Source: Confluentibacter sediminis (GTDB lineage Bacteria > Bacteroidota > Bacteroidia > Flavobacteriales > Flavobacteriaceae). From it: 64,000 bases of DNA. Numbering within the stretch: position 1 is the stretch's first letter; the number at the start of each line of letters is the position of its first letter. The position numbers and the translations under genes were made by a program. The notes under the pieces are model-generated. The model saw nothing but the letters and a program-made list of their open reading frames with translations, had not been told where the DNA came from and made no database searches. The stretch lies in the NCBI RefSeq assembly GCF_003258355.1, contig NZ_QKPO01000010.1:62001-126000 (forward strand), written 5' to 3'. Positions 39,873 through 48,382 of this stretch are shown in pieces.

Positions 39873-41478
39873 TCAAATCGAAAGCGTCTTCGTAATCCCA
39901 ATCTGCTTTAATGGCATCTCCTTTGTTTAAATTGAAATAAATGGACTCCTCGGGTTGAATTTTTTTAAGAAAATTTCCGGAATCATATTGACCGTTGCCA
40001 TTTTTATCAAAAGTTATTTTAACAAGATAATTGCCCGGTGCTACATTTAAAAAATCTAAAACATCTTGTTTTGTAGAATACTGTTCATATTTAACCTCCC
40101 CTTTTTCGTTAGTTAATTGCACAATAATAGGATAAGTGGCATTTGTTAACCGTATTCTTACATTGCCAAAAGCATTTTTTTTAGGCGTATTTAATTTGTA
40201 ATTTAACGAGTCATTTGAATCTCCAAAAAGATCTGTAAAAGTTTCTGGTAATATGCTTATATTATAATTATTATCTTCGGTTTTTTTAAAATTTAAGGCC
40301 AGAGAGTTTGTAATCGTATCAAATGTTGAAGTAAAAACAACTTCGGTAGAATCTTTATCTATAATAGCTATTTTAGAGATGTCAAACGATTTAAAGGGGG
40401 TTGTTCCAGAAATTTTAAAGTCCTGATCATATCCAATATTTCCTTTAGGGTCTGCATTAATCACTAAAGTATCTCTTTTGTTATTTTTTAATCTCACAAC
40501 AAAGTCTTTGTCAAAACTTTGTTTAGAAACATTAAAAACCAAAGAGTCCATCTCTAATTTTGGTTGATACCAATAATAAAGCGTATCGGTTTTAATATCT
40601 TTTGTTATTCTAGAAGAGAAACCATCCGGGACATCAGATTTTAAAGTAATTTGCATGTCTTGATAACTGCCTTCATAGCCAAAAGCAATTTTTTCACCCG
40701 AAACCAATTGTGGTCTGGTTGCATTAAAATTGGTTTCTTCTTTAAAAAGTTTTAAGGTGTATAGCGAATCTGTTGGGACGTTAATAAAACTTTTGTGGAA
40801 CGCTATTTTATCCGTTTTTTGCTGAAATTTATTATCGTTATTTTCATCTTTTAAGGCAACTAGCATGTATTTGCCTTCCTTTACATTGTCTATTGAAAAA
40901 GTAGTTGTGCTATCTAAAGTATTGGTAATATATTTAGGCGGTTTTTTGTAAATAATGGAGTCGGTAAATGTAGAATCTACTTCATATAACATCACAGATA
41001 CAAACGTATCTGGAGCTTGTTTTTCGGCATCTAAGATGCTCCCTTTAACTGAAAGTGAATCTATATAATCGCCCGTAGAAAACACATATTTATAATATGG
41101 ATACGGATTACCTTCGTTATTATCGGTTATACTATTTCCAAAATTGAATGCATATGTAGTATTGGGTTGTAGCGTGTCGTAAATTTTAATGGTAATGTAT
41201 TTACTGGCGCTTCCCAAAGGCGTTATTTCTGGTTGTGTATTCATGGGAGGCGAAATAATAAGTTGCTTCTGTAAATCCTTTATTTTAATATATTCATTAA
41301 AATAAATTTTAATTTCTTTCCCATTAAAATGTATAGAATAATTTTCTGGCTCAGCATTTGTAATCTGAGGTGGGTCAAGATCTTTAGGACCTCCTTGTGG
41401 CGTGCCACGATTAGCACAATTAATAAAAAGTGAGCTTATAAAAATTATTAAAATAAAATTCGAAAGGGTCTTATTCAT
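39862..41478 (-). CDS. Ig-like domain lipoprotein
   Basis: Starting at 41478 (MNKTLSNFILIIFISSLFINC) the protein has a clean lipoprotein signal with the lipid-bearing Cys at about residue 21; an ATG 21 bp upstream is less likely. The mature part begins with an Ig-like (Big_5) domain, PPQITNAEPENYSIHFNGKE, and continues in beta-sandwich repeats, ending with a domain containing DKNGNGQYDSG, which resembles a calcium-binding loop. It is probably attached to the outer membrane. Function unknown. The family is widespread in Flavobacteriia. Confidence 0.83.
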   Translation of the reverse strand: MNKTLSNFILIIFISSLFINCANRGTPQGGPKDLDPPQITNAEPENYSIHFNGKEIKIYFNEYIKIKDLQKQLIISPPMNTQPEITPLGSASKYITIKIYDTLQPNTTYAFNFGNSITDNNEGNPYPYYKYVFSTGDYIDSLSVKGSILDAEKQAPDTFVSVMLYEVDSTFTDSIIYKKPPKYITNTLDSTTTFSIDNVKEGKYMLVALKDENNDNKFQQKTDKIAFHKSFINVPTDSLYTLKLFKEETNFNATRPQLVSGEKIAFGYEGSYQDMQITLKSDVPDGFSSRITKDIKTDTLYYWYQPKLEMDSLVFNVSKQSFDKDFVVRLKNNKRDTLVINADPKGNIGYDQDFKISGTTPFKSFDISKIAIIDKDSTEVVFTSTFDTITNSLALNFKKTEDNNYNISILPETFTDLFGDSNDSLNYKLNTPKKNAFGNVRIRLTNATYPIIVQLTNEKGEVKYEQYSTKQDVLDFLNVAPGNYLVKITFDKNGNGQYDSGNFLKKIQPEESIYFNLNKGDAIKADWDYEDAFDLIKR

Positions 41479-41575
41479 TGCCAAAAGAAACGTTTGCACA
41501 AACCTACATAATTTTAAAGATATAACGTAAGGGTTAAGTTTGATTTATATAACGTTGTAAACATTAATAAATTTT

Positions 41576-43816
41576 TTAAATATTCAAAGGTTTTATATCT
41601 ACTACTTGTGGTTGCGGATTGCCTTCCAGAATTTTATAAAAGGAATTTAAATGAATGTTTTTAAATACTTGTTGAGCGCCACTACCAGCCCAAGTGATTT
41701 TTAATTGGGTTATTTCTGAAGCTTTGCCTAAACCAATTTCGGCTCTTAAGGTGGAGCAACCAAAACTGCCTCCAGAACTTATTGTATGATAGATGTTTCG
41801 TTGTTTCCCATTTTCTAGAATAGTTACTTCTAGTTTACTACCAATGGCCGATCGATTTGCTTTTGTGCCTTCTAACCTAATCGACACCCATTTATTATCA
41901 TCTTGATAAGGGTTTTTATAAACTGAATTGAAAAATACGTCACCCTCCATAGCACCACCCATAACAACATGTATATCTTGATCGCCATCATTATCAATGT
42001 CAGAAAAAGACACGGCATGACCTTTTTGTATGTTTCCAAATCCTCCAGTAGTAGTCACATCTTGAAAAGTGTCTCCTAAATTATTTCTAAAAACTTTATT
42101 TGGAATAGTCGATTGAAAACTAACTTCGCCAGTACTAAGAAATATATCTACATAACCATCATTGTCCAAATCACCAAAATTAGCACCCATAGCATATCCA
42201 ATTCGATTAAGCCCGACTTCAGCAGATACATCAGTAAAAGTACCACCATTGTTTTTGTATAAACGCATGTTTTCTGCATTATATGGTTCTTTTAAATATT
42301 CATGGACAATATCAGATGCAATTGGAAAGAAGCCATTTCTATCATATCCAGCCACAAAAATATCTAACAATCCATCATTATTATAATCAAAAAACCATGT
42401 AGGAAAGCTAGAAATTTTTTCTCCCAATCCTACACTTTCACCAACTTCACTAAAAGTAAGATTTCCAGTTTTGTCGATACCGTTATTTAAAAATAATAGG
42501 TTCTTATCCGTAGCATGAAGTGTTGATACATATATGTCCATCCATCCATCATTATTAAAATCTCCACTTGTTACCCCTTTTACATAGTAGAATTGTTGAG
42601 CATCACTAACAGAAACACCTGCGTCCAAAGCCTTGTTAGAAAAAGTCCCATCCCCATTATTTATGTACAATTCACAGGGATGTATACTTTCTTTTTCTGA
42701 TTCATTTCCAATAAATAAGTCTATCCATCCATCGTTATTAAAATCTGCCCATGTTGCAGTTTGTGTAGGATTAAAGGAAAGCAACCCAGCTTCAATAGTT
42801 ACATCTGTAAAGGTGTTATCTCCATTATTCCGCAAAAGGGAGTTGGGATGCTCTCCCATCGCACCCATCCAAGCACCTCTTAAAATAAATACATCTAAAA
42901 AACCATCATTATTATAATCGGCCTGTATCATATTTAATCCACCACCAGTTTCCATGATACCAGCTGTTTCAGATTTTTCAGTAAAACTGCCATCCCCATT
43001 ATTTACAAAATATCTTAAATGCTGATTAGGAAACCAACTAGAAACCATGACATCTAGCAGATTATCATTGTTAAAATCATCAACAATACCTCCTCCAGAT
43101 AATTCATTAACGTTCAAGCCTAATTTGGGAGCTATATCATCGAATTTTTTTAATGGATATTCTGATTGAAATGCACTTTCAGGAATTAACCATTCTTTAC
43201 GAACACCAGAAGGATATTCACCCAATGTCATATAGGCGATATTTAACAGCCAACGACTTACCAAATCGTGTGAGTTTTCACTTAATATCTTTTCATATAA
43301 AGCAATCGCTTTTCTCGAACCATCTTGCATATGATGGTACCCATTGGGGGCAATGGGAACAATGCATGAAGCTGAAGCATCATGATGATGTATACAGTTT
43401 TCTTGTTCTCCCATTCGCATATATGACAGAGCTAGCAAAGGCGCTATTTTTGATTCTTCTTCTGAATCTAAAGTGTATCTTAACAAGCCATGATTACTTT
43501 TTTCCAAAAGGGTTTCTAAAACCTTAATGGCTTCTTTTGTTTTTCCGGCATATAAAAGAGACTCTGCTTTTTTTAAATTAAAACCATCTTTTTGATTCTC
43601 AGGAACTACTTTAGAAATACTATCAAAATAAGCGGCTCTAGCTGATGCTGCATAAAAATTTTTATGTGCAAAGAATTGTTCTTCTCCAGTTTTTTTAATT
43701 AACTCGGCCATGGTTGTTTCTTTTTTACCACATGAAGTAATTATTAATAACAGAAATAAGATTTTTAATAAATTTTTAGAAACATGGAGCTTATTGTAGC
43801 AATATATTAATAACAC
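41576..43816 (-). CDS. FG-GAP/VCBS-repeat lipoprotein with ASPIC/UnbV domain
   Basis: A 746-residue exported lipoprotein (lipobox LLIITSC, Cys29). A helical N-terminal part resembling TPR repeats (about 40-210) is followed by at least seven FG-GAP/VCBS blades, each with a calcium loop such as DFNNDGWIDLFIG, DYNNDGLLDIFVAG and DLDNDGYVDIFLST; the C-terminus has the ASPIC/UnbV (CRTAC1-like) domain with ISSGGSFGCSTL and LKITWAGSGAQQVF. A beta-propeller is expected at the cell surface. It may bind a ligand or matrix component; the partner is unknown. Confidence 0.88.
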   Translation of the reverse strand: MLLIYCYNKLHVSKNLLKILFLLLIITSCGKKETTMAELIKKTGEEQFFAHKNFYAASARAAYFDSISKVVPENQKDGFNLKKAESLLYAGKTKEAIKVLETLLEKSNHGLLRYTLDSEEESKIAPLLALSYMRMGEQENCIHHHDASASCIVPIAPNGYHHMQDGSRKAIALYEKILSENSHDLVSRWLLNIAYMTLGEYPSGVRKEWLIPESAFQSEYPLKKFDDIAPKLGLNVNELSGGGIVDDFNNDNLLDVMVSSWFPNQHLRYFVNNGDGSFTEKSETAGIMETGGGLNMIQADYNNDGFLDVFILRGAWMGAMGEHPNSLLRNNGDNTFTDVTIEAGLLSFNPTQTATWADFNNDGWIDLFIGNESEKESIHPCELYINNGDGTFSNKALDAGVSVSDAQQFYYVKGVTSGDFNNDGWMDIYVSTLHATDKNLLFLNNGIDKTGNLTFSEVGESVGLGEKISSFPTWFFDYNNDGLLDIFVAGYDRNGFFPIASDIVHEYLKEPYNAENMRLYKNNGGTFTDVSAEVGLNRIGYAMGANFGDLDNDGYVDIFLSTGEVSFQSTIPNKVFRNNLGDTFQDVTTTGGFGNIQKGHAVSFSDIDNDGDQDIHVVMGGAMEGDVFFNSVYKNPYQDDNKWVSIRLEGTKANRSAIGSKLEVTILENGKQRNIYHTISSGGSFGCSTLRAEIGLGKASEITQLKITWAGSGAQQVFKNIHLNSFYKILEGNPQPQVVDIKPLNI

Positions 43817-44054
43817 GAGTGAGTCTGGATTATAGTTTAAAAAACATATAAAAATAACAAATAAAATATAATAACTAGATTGCTATACCATATTAATTAT
43901 ATCGTTCACTTATTATATGATTTTTTGAAATCTAGATGTTAACAGTCTAAATTTTATACAATTAAACCATTTCGTATGAATGGAGTCTAATAAAAGATTG
44001 AAAAGTTATACATTATTAAAAATTCATTTTACCAACAATTAAACTAAAACAATT

Positions 44055-44393
44055 ATGACAAAAAAAATTTTCATCCTACTATTCTTTGTGGGAAGTATGG
44101 CCACTTTTGCTCAAAGCAAAATTGATGGCAAATGGAAAGGTACTCGTGAAGGACAAAATGGTACCATAGAATTAAATTACACTTTTAAAGTCGAAGGTGA
44201 TAAACTTACTGGAACTTGGGTAACACCAAGAGGTGAGAATAAAATTGAAGACGGAAAAGTTGATGGTAAAAAGTTCTCTTATACCATGTCTTTTGGAGAC
44301 ATGACCATAGAAAACCATGGTGAATTAGTAAGTGACAATGAAATTGTAATCAAGACTCAAAGAGGTGAGATGAAACTTACCAGAGTAGAGTAA
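44055..44393 (+). CDS. Small secreted protein, first of a tandem pair
   Basis: The 112-residue protein has a signal peptide (cleavage near TFAQ|SKID) and a mature domain of about 92 residues rich in beta strands: GKWKGTREGQNGTIELNYTF, KVEGDKLTGTW, DGKVDGKKFSYTMSF. The pattern looks like a small lipocalin-like barrel, but no family is named. It shares most of these motifs with the next gene, so the two arose by duplication. A terminator separates them. Preceding it is a 238-bp gap with nothing recognisable. Confidence 0.78.
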   Translation: MTKKIFILLFFVGSMATFAQSKIDGKWKGTREGQNGTIELNYTFKVEGDKLTGTWVTPRGENKIEDGKVDGKKFSYTMSFGDMTIENHGELVSDNEIVIKTQRGEMKLTRVE

Positions 44394-44407
44394 ATCAAGG
44401 ATTTTTT

Positions 44408-44446
44408 AAACCTCAAAGAATAATTATTTATTTGAGGTTTAATTTT
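44408..44446 (+). terminator. Terminator between the tandem paralogues
   Basis: A perfect 10-bp stem AAACCTCAAA/TTTGAGGTTT (44408-44417 with 44431-44440), then TTTTTT after two bases. Confidence 0.75.
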
Positions 44447-44504
44447 TTACCAAAATTCGAATTTATTTTATAAATTTCAAATTCCAATTAAACAAAACTA
44501 AATT

Positions 44505-44849
44505 ATGACAAAAAAATTTTTTATTTTATTATTTCTTGCGGGATGTTTTTCCACATTTGCGCAAAGTAAGATTACTGGAGACTGGAAAGGAACAGCAGAA
44601 TCTCCAAACGGCGTATTTGAATTAAATTATACTTTTAAAGCTGAAGGCGATAAGCTTACAGGTGCTTTAAAAACAGAATTTGGTGATACACCAATAGAGA
44701 ATGGAAAAATTGATGGAAAAAAGTTTTCTTATACACTTTCTTTCAATGGTGATATGGTAATAAATGTTACAGGGGAACTTCTTAGTGATGACGAAATTTC
44801 AACTAAAACAGACATGGGGGAAACAAAACTTAGTAGAGTAAAATCTTAA
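44505..44849 (+). CDS. Small secreted protein, second of a tandem pair
   Basis: A 114-residue paralogue of the preceding gene: signal peptide ending TFAQ|SKIT, then GDWKGTAESPNGVFELNYTF, KAEGDKLTGALKT and DGKKFSYTLSF. The motif order is the same and roughly half the residues are shared by eye. The leader sequences also look alike, which suggests that the duplicated unit included the upstream region. Function unknown. Confidence 0.78.
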   Translation: MTKKFFILLFLAGCFSTFAQSKITGDWKGTAESPNGVFELNYTFKAEGDKLTGALKTEFGDTPIENGKIDGKKFSYTLSFNGDMVINVTGELLSDDEISTKTDMGETKLSRVKS

Positions 44850-44873
44850 GTTTAAATCTAAAACCTATAAAAG

Positions 44874-44911
44874 ACCTCGAATATGCTTAGAACATATTCG
44901 AGGTTTTTTTT
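44874..44911. terminator. Terminator between paralogue and comF
   Basis: A perfect 12-bp stem (44874-44885 with 44893-44904) with a 7-nt loop and T run lies between convergent genes. It serves the plus-strand gene best and may also act on comF. Confidence 0.88.
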
Positions 44912-44919
44912 AAAATAAA

Positions 44920-45597
44920 TCAAGCGATTGCCATACAAGCAACACTTACTTTAATATTTTTTGCATGGTTTAAAGTAGTAATGCAGGCTTCTAAAGTGGC
45001 TCCAGTTGTTACAATATCATCTACCAAAAGAATATGTTTGTTTTCAATTAAAAAGGTGTTTTTAATAGTAAATAATTCATCGGTTTTATTCCATCTTGTA
45101 AATTGATTTTTGGTAGTCTGTGATGTGGTATCGGTTATTTTTAAAAGAACATCATCTCGATAATCTGCATGTAAGCACTCTGCAATTTGTTTGCCAAAAC
45201 CAGCTACTTGATTATAGCCCCTATTTTTTAATTTCTTTTTATGAAGAGGAACGGGTATCACGATGTCTATATCTTCGTAATTCTTTATAGTTTTTAATTC
45301 GCCACCCAACCAATCTCCTAAAAATGGACTAATTTGCTCATAACCTTTATATTTTAATCCATGAATAAGCTGTTGCACAAGACTTTTCTTTTCAAATCGA
45401 AATAAAGCTGTACCATAGGCAACCTTAACCCTGCCGTAAAATATTTTGGTGACACTATCATCATTATTAAAATGAAAATTCGTTATGGGTAAATTGTGCC
45501 GGCAACTTGTGCAAATAGTATCTTCATTATCATGTAAATAATTAAGACAAGCATAGCATACTTTCGGAAAAAATAAATTGACTAAAGATTTCAGCAT
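44920..45597 (-). CDS. ComF-family phosphoribosyltransferase-like protein
   Basis: From the better start at 45597 (MLKSLVNLFFPKVCYAC) it has 225 residues; an ATG 39 bp upstream is possible. An N-terminal zinc-ribbon (CYAC and CTSC) precedes a type I phosphoribosyltransferase-like domain with the PRPP loop HILLVDDIVTTGATLEAC and IDIVIPVPLHKKKLKNRGYNQV, both diagnostic of ComF. ComF proteins take part in DNA uptake during transformation in several bacteria; the enzymatic reaction is unknown. No other competence genes are nearby. Confidence 0.92.
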   Translation of the reverse strand: MLKSLVNLFFPKVCYACLNYLHDNEDTICTSCRHNLPITNFHFNNDDSVTKIFYGRVKVAYGTALFRFEKKSLVQQLIHGLKYKGYEQISPFLGDWLGGELKTIKNYEDIDIVIPVPLHKKKLKNRGYNQVAGFGKQIAECLHADYRDDVLLKITDTTSQTTKNQFTRWNKTDELFTIKNTFLIENKHILLVDDIVTTGATLEACITTLNHAKNIKVSVACMAIA

Positions 45598-45698
45598 GAC
45601 TAATGAATAGAATTGAGCTTCAGTAAACTTAGTCAAAAAATAAATGAATTAAGAACATAATTTTTAACAAAGACTTCCATTTGTTTGAATCGCTTTTT

Positions 45699-45706
45699 TA
45701 TTTTTG
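45699..45706 (+). promoter_or_regulatory. Candidate -7 box of the glyS promoter
   Basis: TATTTTTG ends 4 bp before the glyS ATG at 45711. If used, transcription would begin at or next to the ATG, giving a leaderless or nearly leaderless message. TTTG at 45680-45683 upstream has a spacing of 15 bp, a little short. Confidence 0.4.
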
Positions 45707-45710
45707 CAGC

Positions 45711-47252
45711 ATGGTAAATCAAGAGGATAAATTTAAAAAGGTAATATCTCATGCAAAGGAATACGGATATGTGTTTCAAAGCAGTGAGATATACGATGGG
45801 TTAAGTGCCGTTTACGACTATGCCCAAAATGGAGCGGAATTAAAGAAAAATATACGCGATTATTGGTGGAAAGCCATGGTGCAAATGCACGATAATATTG
45901 TAGGCATCGATGCCGCTATTTTTATGCACCCAACCACTTGGAAAGCTTCTGGACATGTGGATGCCTTTAATGATCCATTAATAGATAATAAGGATTCTAA
46001 AAAGCGTTATAGAGCCGATGTGTTGATTGAAGACTATTGCGCAAAAATTGAAGCTAAAATAGATAAGGAAGTTGAAAAGGCAGAAAAACGTTTTGGAGAT
46101 ACTTTTGATAAAAGCCAATTTTTAGCAACCAATCAGCGTGTGGTTGAATACCAGGAAAAAATAAATACAACACTTTCACGAATGGCTAAATCTTTAGAAA
46201 ATGAAGATTTGGCAGATGTAAAAGCCTTAATAGAAGAGTTAGAAATTGCAGACCCTTTAACCGGTTCTAGAAATTGGACCGAGGTTAAACAATTCAATTT
46301 AATGTTCGGCACAAAACTAGGAGCATCTGCAGAAAATGCGATGGATTTATATTTACGTCCAGAAACTGCTCAAGGTATTTTTGTGAACTTTTTAAATGTG
46401 CAAAAAACAAGCCGATTAAAAATTCCTTTTGGTATTGCACAAACTGGAAAAGCGTTTAGAAATGAAATTGTCGCTAGACAATTTATATTTAGAATGCGCG
46501 AGTTTGAACAAATGGAAATGCAGTTTTTTATTAAACCAGGTACTCAAAAGGAATGGTTTGAACACTGGAAAGAAACTAGAATGAAATGGCATTTATCGTT
46601 AGGGATGGGAACAGAAAATTATCGTTTTCACGATCACGAAAAACTAGCTCATTATGCAGATGCCGCTACTGATATTGAATTTAAATTCCCATTCGGATTT
46701 AAAGAATTAGAGGGTATTCATTCAAGAACGGATTTTGATTTATCCCAACATGAAAAATATTCTGGAAAAAAATTACAGTATTTTGACCATGAAGATAATG
46801 CCAGCTATACGCCTTATGTTTTAGAAACGTCGATTGGTTTAGATCGTATGTTTTTAGCGGTATTTTCCAATTCATTGGTGGAGGAGGAATTAGAGAATAA
46901 TACAATACGCACGGTTTTAAAATTACCTGCAGTTTTAGCACCTATTAAGGCCGCAGTGTTGCCATTGGTTAAAAAGGATGGTTTGCCAGAAATCGCCAAA
47001 CAAATTATAGACGATTTGAAATGGGATTTTAATGTGGATTATGATGAAAAAGATGCCGTAGGAAGACGTTACAGAAGGCAAGATGCTAACGGAACGCCAT
47101 TTTGTATTACCGTCGATCATGACACTTTAGAAGACAATACAGTGACTATTCGTCATAGAGATTCTATGGAGCAACAACGTGTTAAAATTGAAGATTTACG
47201 CGATATTATCAAGAAAGAAGTTGATGTGCGTTCTTGGTTAATGAAGATGTAA
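45711..47252 (+). CDS. glyS: Glycyl-tRNA synthetase (dimeric, eukaryotic-like type)
   Basis: Starting at 45711 (MVNQEDKFKKVISHAKEYG) the enzyme has 513 residues; an in-frame ATG at 45681 would lie upstream of the promoter-like box and is rejected. Class II motifs are seen in KTSRLKIPFGIAQTGKAFRNEI with FIFRMREFEQMEMQFF (motif 2) and YVLETSIGLDRMFLAVF (motif 3), and a C-terminal anticodon-binding domain starts near LAPIKAAVLPL. This single-chain type is used by Bacteroidota rather than the alpha/beta GlyQ-GlyS enzyme. It charges tRNA-Gly. Confidence 0.96.
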   Translation: MVNQEDKFKKVISHAKEYGYVFQSSEIYDGLSAVYDYAQNGAELKKNIRDYWWKAMVQMHDNIVGIDAAIFMHPTTWKASGHVDAFNDPLIDNKDSKKRYRADVLIEDYCAKIEAKIDKEVEKAEKRFGDTFDKSQFLATNQRVVEYQEKINTTLSRMAKSLENEDLADVKALIEELEIADPLTGSRNWTEVKQFNLMFGTKLGASAENAMDLYLRPETAQGIFVNFLNVQKTSRLKIPFGIAQTGKAFRNEIVARQFIFRMREFEQMEMQFFIKPGTQKEWFEHWKETRMKWHLSLGMGTENYRFHDHEKLAHYADAATDIEFKFPFGFKELEGIHSRTDFDLSQHEKYSGKKLQYFDHEDNASYTPYVLETSIGLDRMFLAVFSNSLVEEELENNTIRTVLKLPAVLAPIKAAVLPLVKKDGLPEIAKQIIDDLKWDFNVDYDEKDAVGRRYRRQDANGTPFCITVDHDTLEDNTVTIRHRDSMEQQRVKIEDLRDIIKKEVDVRSWLMKM

Positions 47253-47284
47253 TGAATTTCTGAAAAGACAGTAAGCATAGATAT

Positions 47285-47320
47285 AAAAAATCCCAAACAA
47301 TTTTCTGTTTGGGATTTTTT
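47285..47320. terminator. Bidirectional terminator between glyS and the Lrp gene
   Basis: A perfect 15-bp stem (47285-47299 with 47306-47320) with flanking A and T runs between convergent genes. Confidence 0.92.
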
Positions 47321-47789
47321 ATATCTGCAATTGTCTATCGATCTGTTGGTCTAAAGACACAAAGGTTTCCGTTCTTAAAACCCCAGAAATGGTTAAAACA
47401 TCTTCATTTAAAATATGCATTAAATGTGCATTGTTCTTACTTATTACTTTTATAAATAAACTCCAATTGCCAGAAGTAAAGTGGCATTCTAAAACTTCAG
47501 GAATTCTTTTTAGAAGTTTTACAGCATCTAAATGACTCATGGTTTTGTCTAAGTAAACACCAACAAAAGCCAAAGTAGTATAGCCTAAAACTTTATAATC
47601 AATAATGCATTGAGAACCAGATATCAAGCCGGATTTTTCTAATTTCTTTAAACGTTGATGAATGGCAGCACCAGAAATTCCAACTAATCTTGCAATTTCA
47701 AGAACAGGTGTTCTAGCATCTTGCATAAGTGAACGTAATATTTTTTTATCAATTCCATCAATAACAATGTTTGTAATTTTAGGTTTCAT
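47319..47789 (-). CDS. Lrp/AsnC-family transcriptional regulator
   Basis: The 156-residue protein has the N-terminal winged helix-turn-helix (DKKILRSLMQDARTPVLEIA, GISGAAIHQRLKKLEKSGLI) and the C-terminal ligand-binding RAM domain (TLAFVGVYLDKTMSHLDAV, VLECHFTSGNWSLFIKV). Lrp-type regulators respond to amino acids. It is monocistronic, and its stop codon lies in the terminator stem shared with glyS. Targets are unknown. Confidence 0.93.
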   Translation of the reverse strand: MKPKITNIVIDGIDKKILRSLMQDARTPVLEIARLVGISGAAIHQRLKKLEKSGLISGSQCIIDYKVLGYTTLAFVGVYLDKTMSHLDAVKLLKRIPEVLECHFTSGNWSLFIKVISKNNAHLMHILNEDVLTISGVLRTETFVSLDQQIDRQLQI

Positions 47790-47924
47790 TTAAAGTTTTG
47801 TTATAATTTAAAACATAAATTTAAACATATGATTTTAAATTGAAACCATGTTATTCAATCTATTATTACCTTATTAATTAACTTTGTATTCGGTCACAAC
47901 ATTATACGGTCTAAACATTATAAT

Positions 47925-48311
47925 ATGAACAAGAGAATATTAATTACAGCATCTATTTTAGGAATTATGAGTATTATTTTGGGTGCCTTTGGAGCACATG
48001 CTTTAAAGGAATTGATCTCCCCAGAAATGCAGCAAACTTTTGAAACTGGGGTAAGATATCAAATGTATCATGCACTTTTTTTACTGTTTATAGGCACAAC
48101 GTCTCTTGTGTCAGATAAAACAAAAAATATTATTTATTATTTGATTGTTATGGGTGTTATCTTCTTTTCAGGATCTATTTATGGTTTGGCAACAAATACC
48201 TTAACAGCCTTCAATTTTAAAAGTATTGGATTTATTACACCACTTGGTGGATTGTGTTTTATAATTGCTTGGGGAATTTTATTTGTGGATTTGATAAAAA
48301 AAAATGAATAA
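47925..48311 (+). CDS. DUF423 membrane protein
   Basis: The 128-residue protein has four transmembrane helices and the DUF423 signature at its start: ILGAFGAHALKELISPEMQQ, ETGVRYQMYHALFLLFIG, then ITPLGGLCFIIAWGIL near the end. Function unknown; the family is widespread (E. coli YgdD). It is read in the same direction as pckA, 71 bp upstream of it. Confidence 0.92.
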   Translation: MNKRILITASILGIMSIILGAFGAHALKELISPEMQQTFETGVRYQMYHALFLLFIGTTSLVSDKTKNIIYYLIVMGVIFFSGSIYGLATNTLTAFNFKSIGFITPLGGLCFIIAWGILFVDLIKKNE

Positions 48312-48348
48312 TTTCATTTTTTATACCGAAATCTATAATGGAATCATT

Positions 48349-48356
48349 TAATTTTG
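48349..48356 (+). promoter_or_regulatory. Candidate -7 box of the pckA promoter
   Basis: TAATTTTG matches TAnnTTTG and lies 26 bp before the pckA ATG. Confidence 0.45.
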
Positions 48357-48382
48357 CATAATAATTCAATTAATGAAATATT

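Noticed and set aside
42162-43527. Several open frames on the plus strand opposite the FG-GAP protein
   Set aside because: They mirror the repeated calcium-loop codons of the real minus-strand gene and have no recognisable product.
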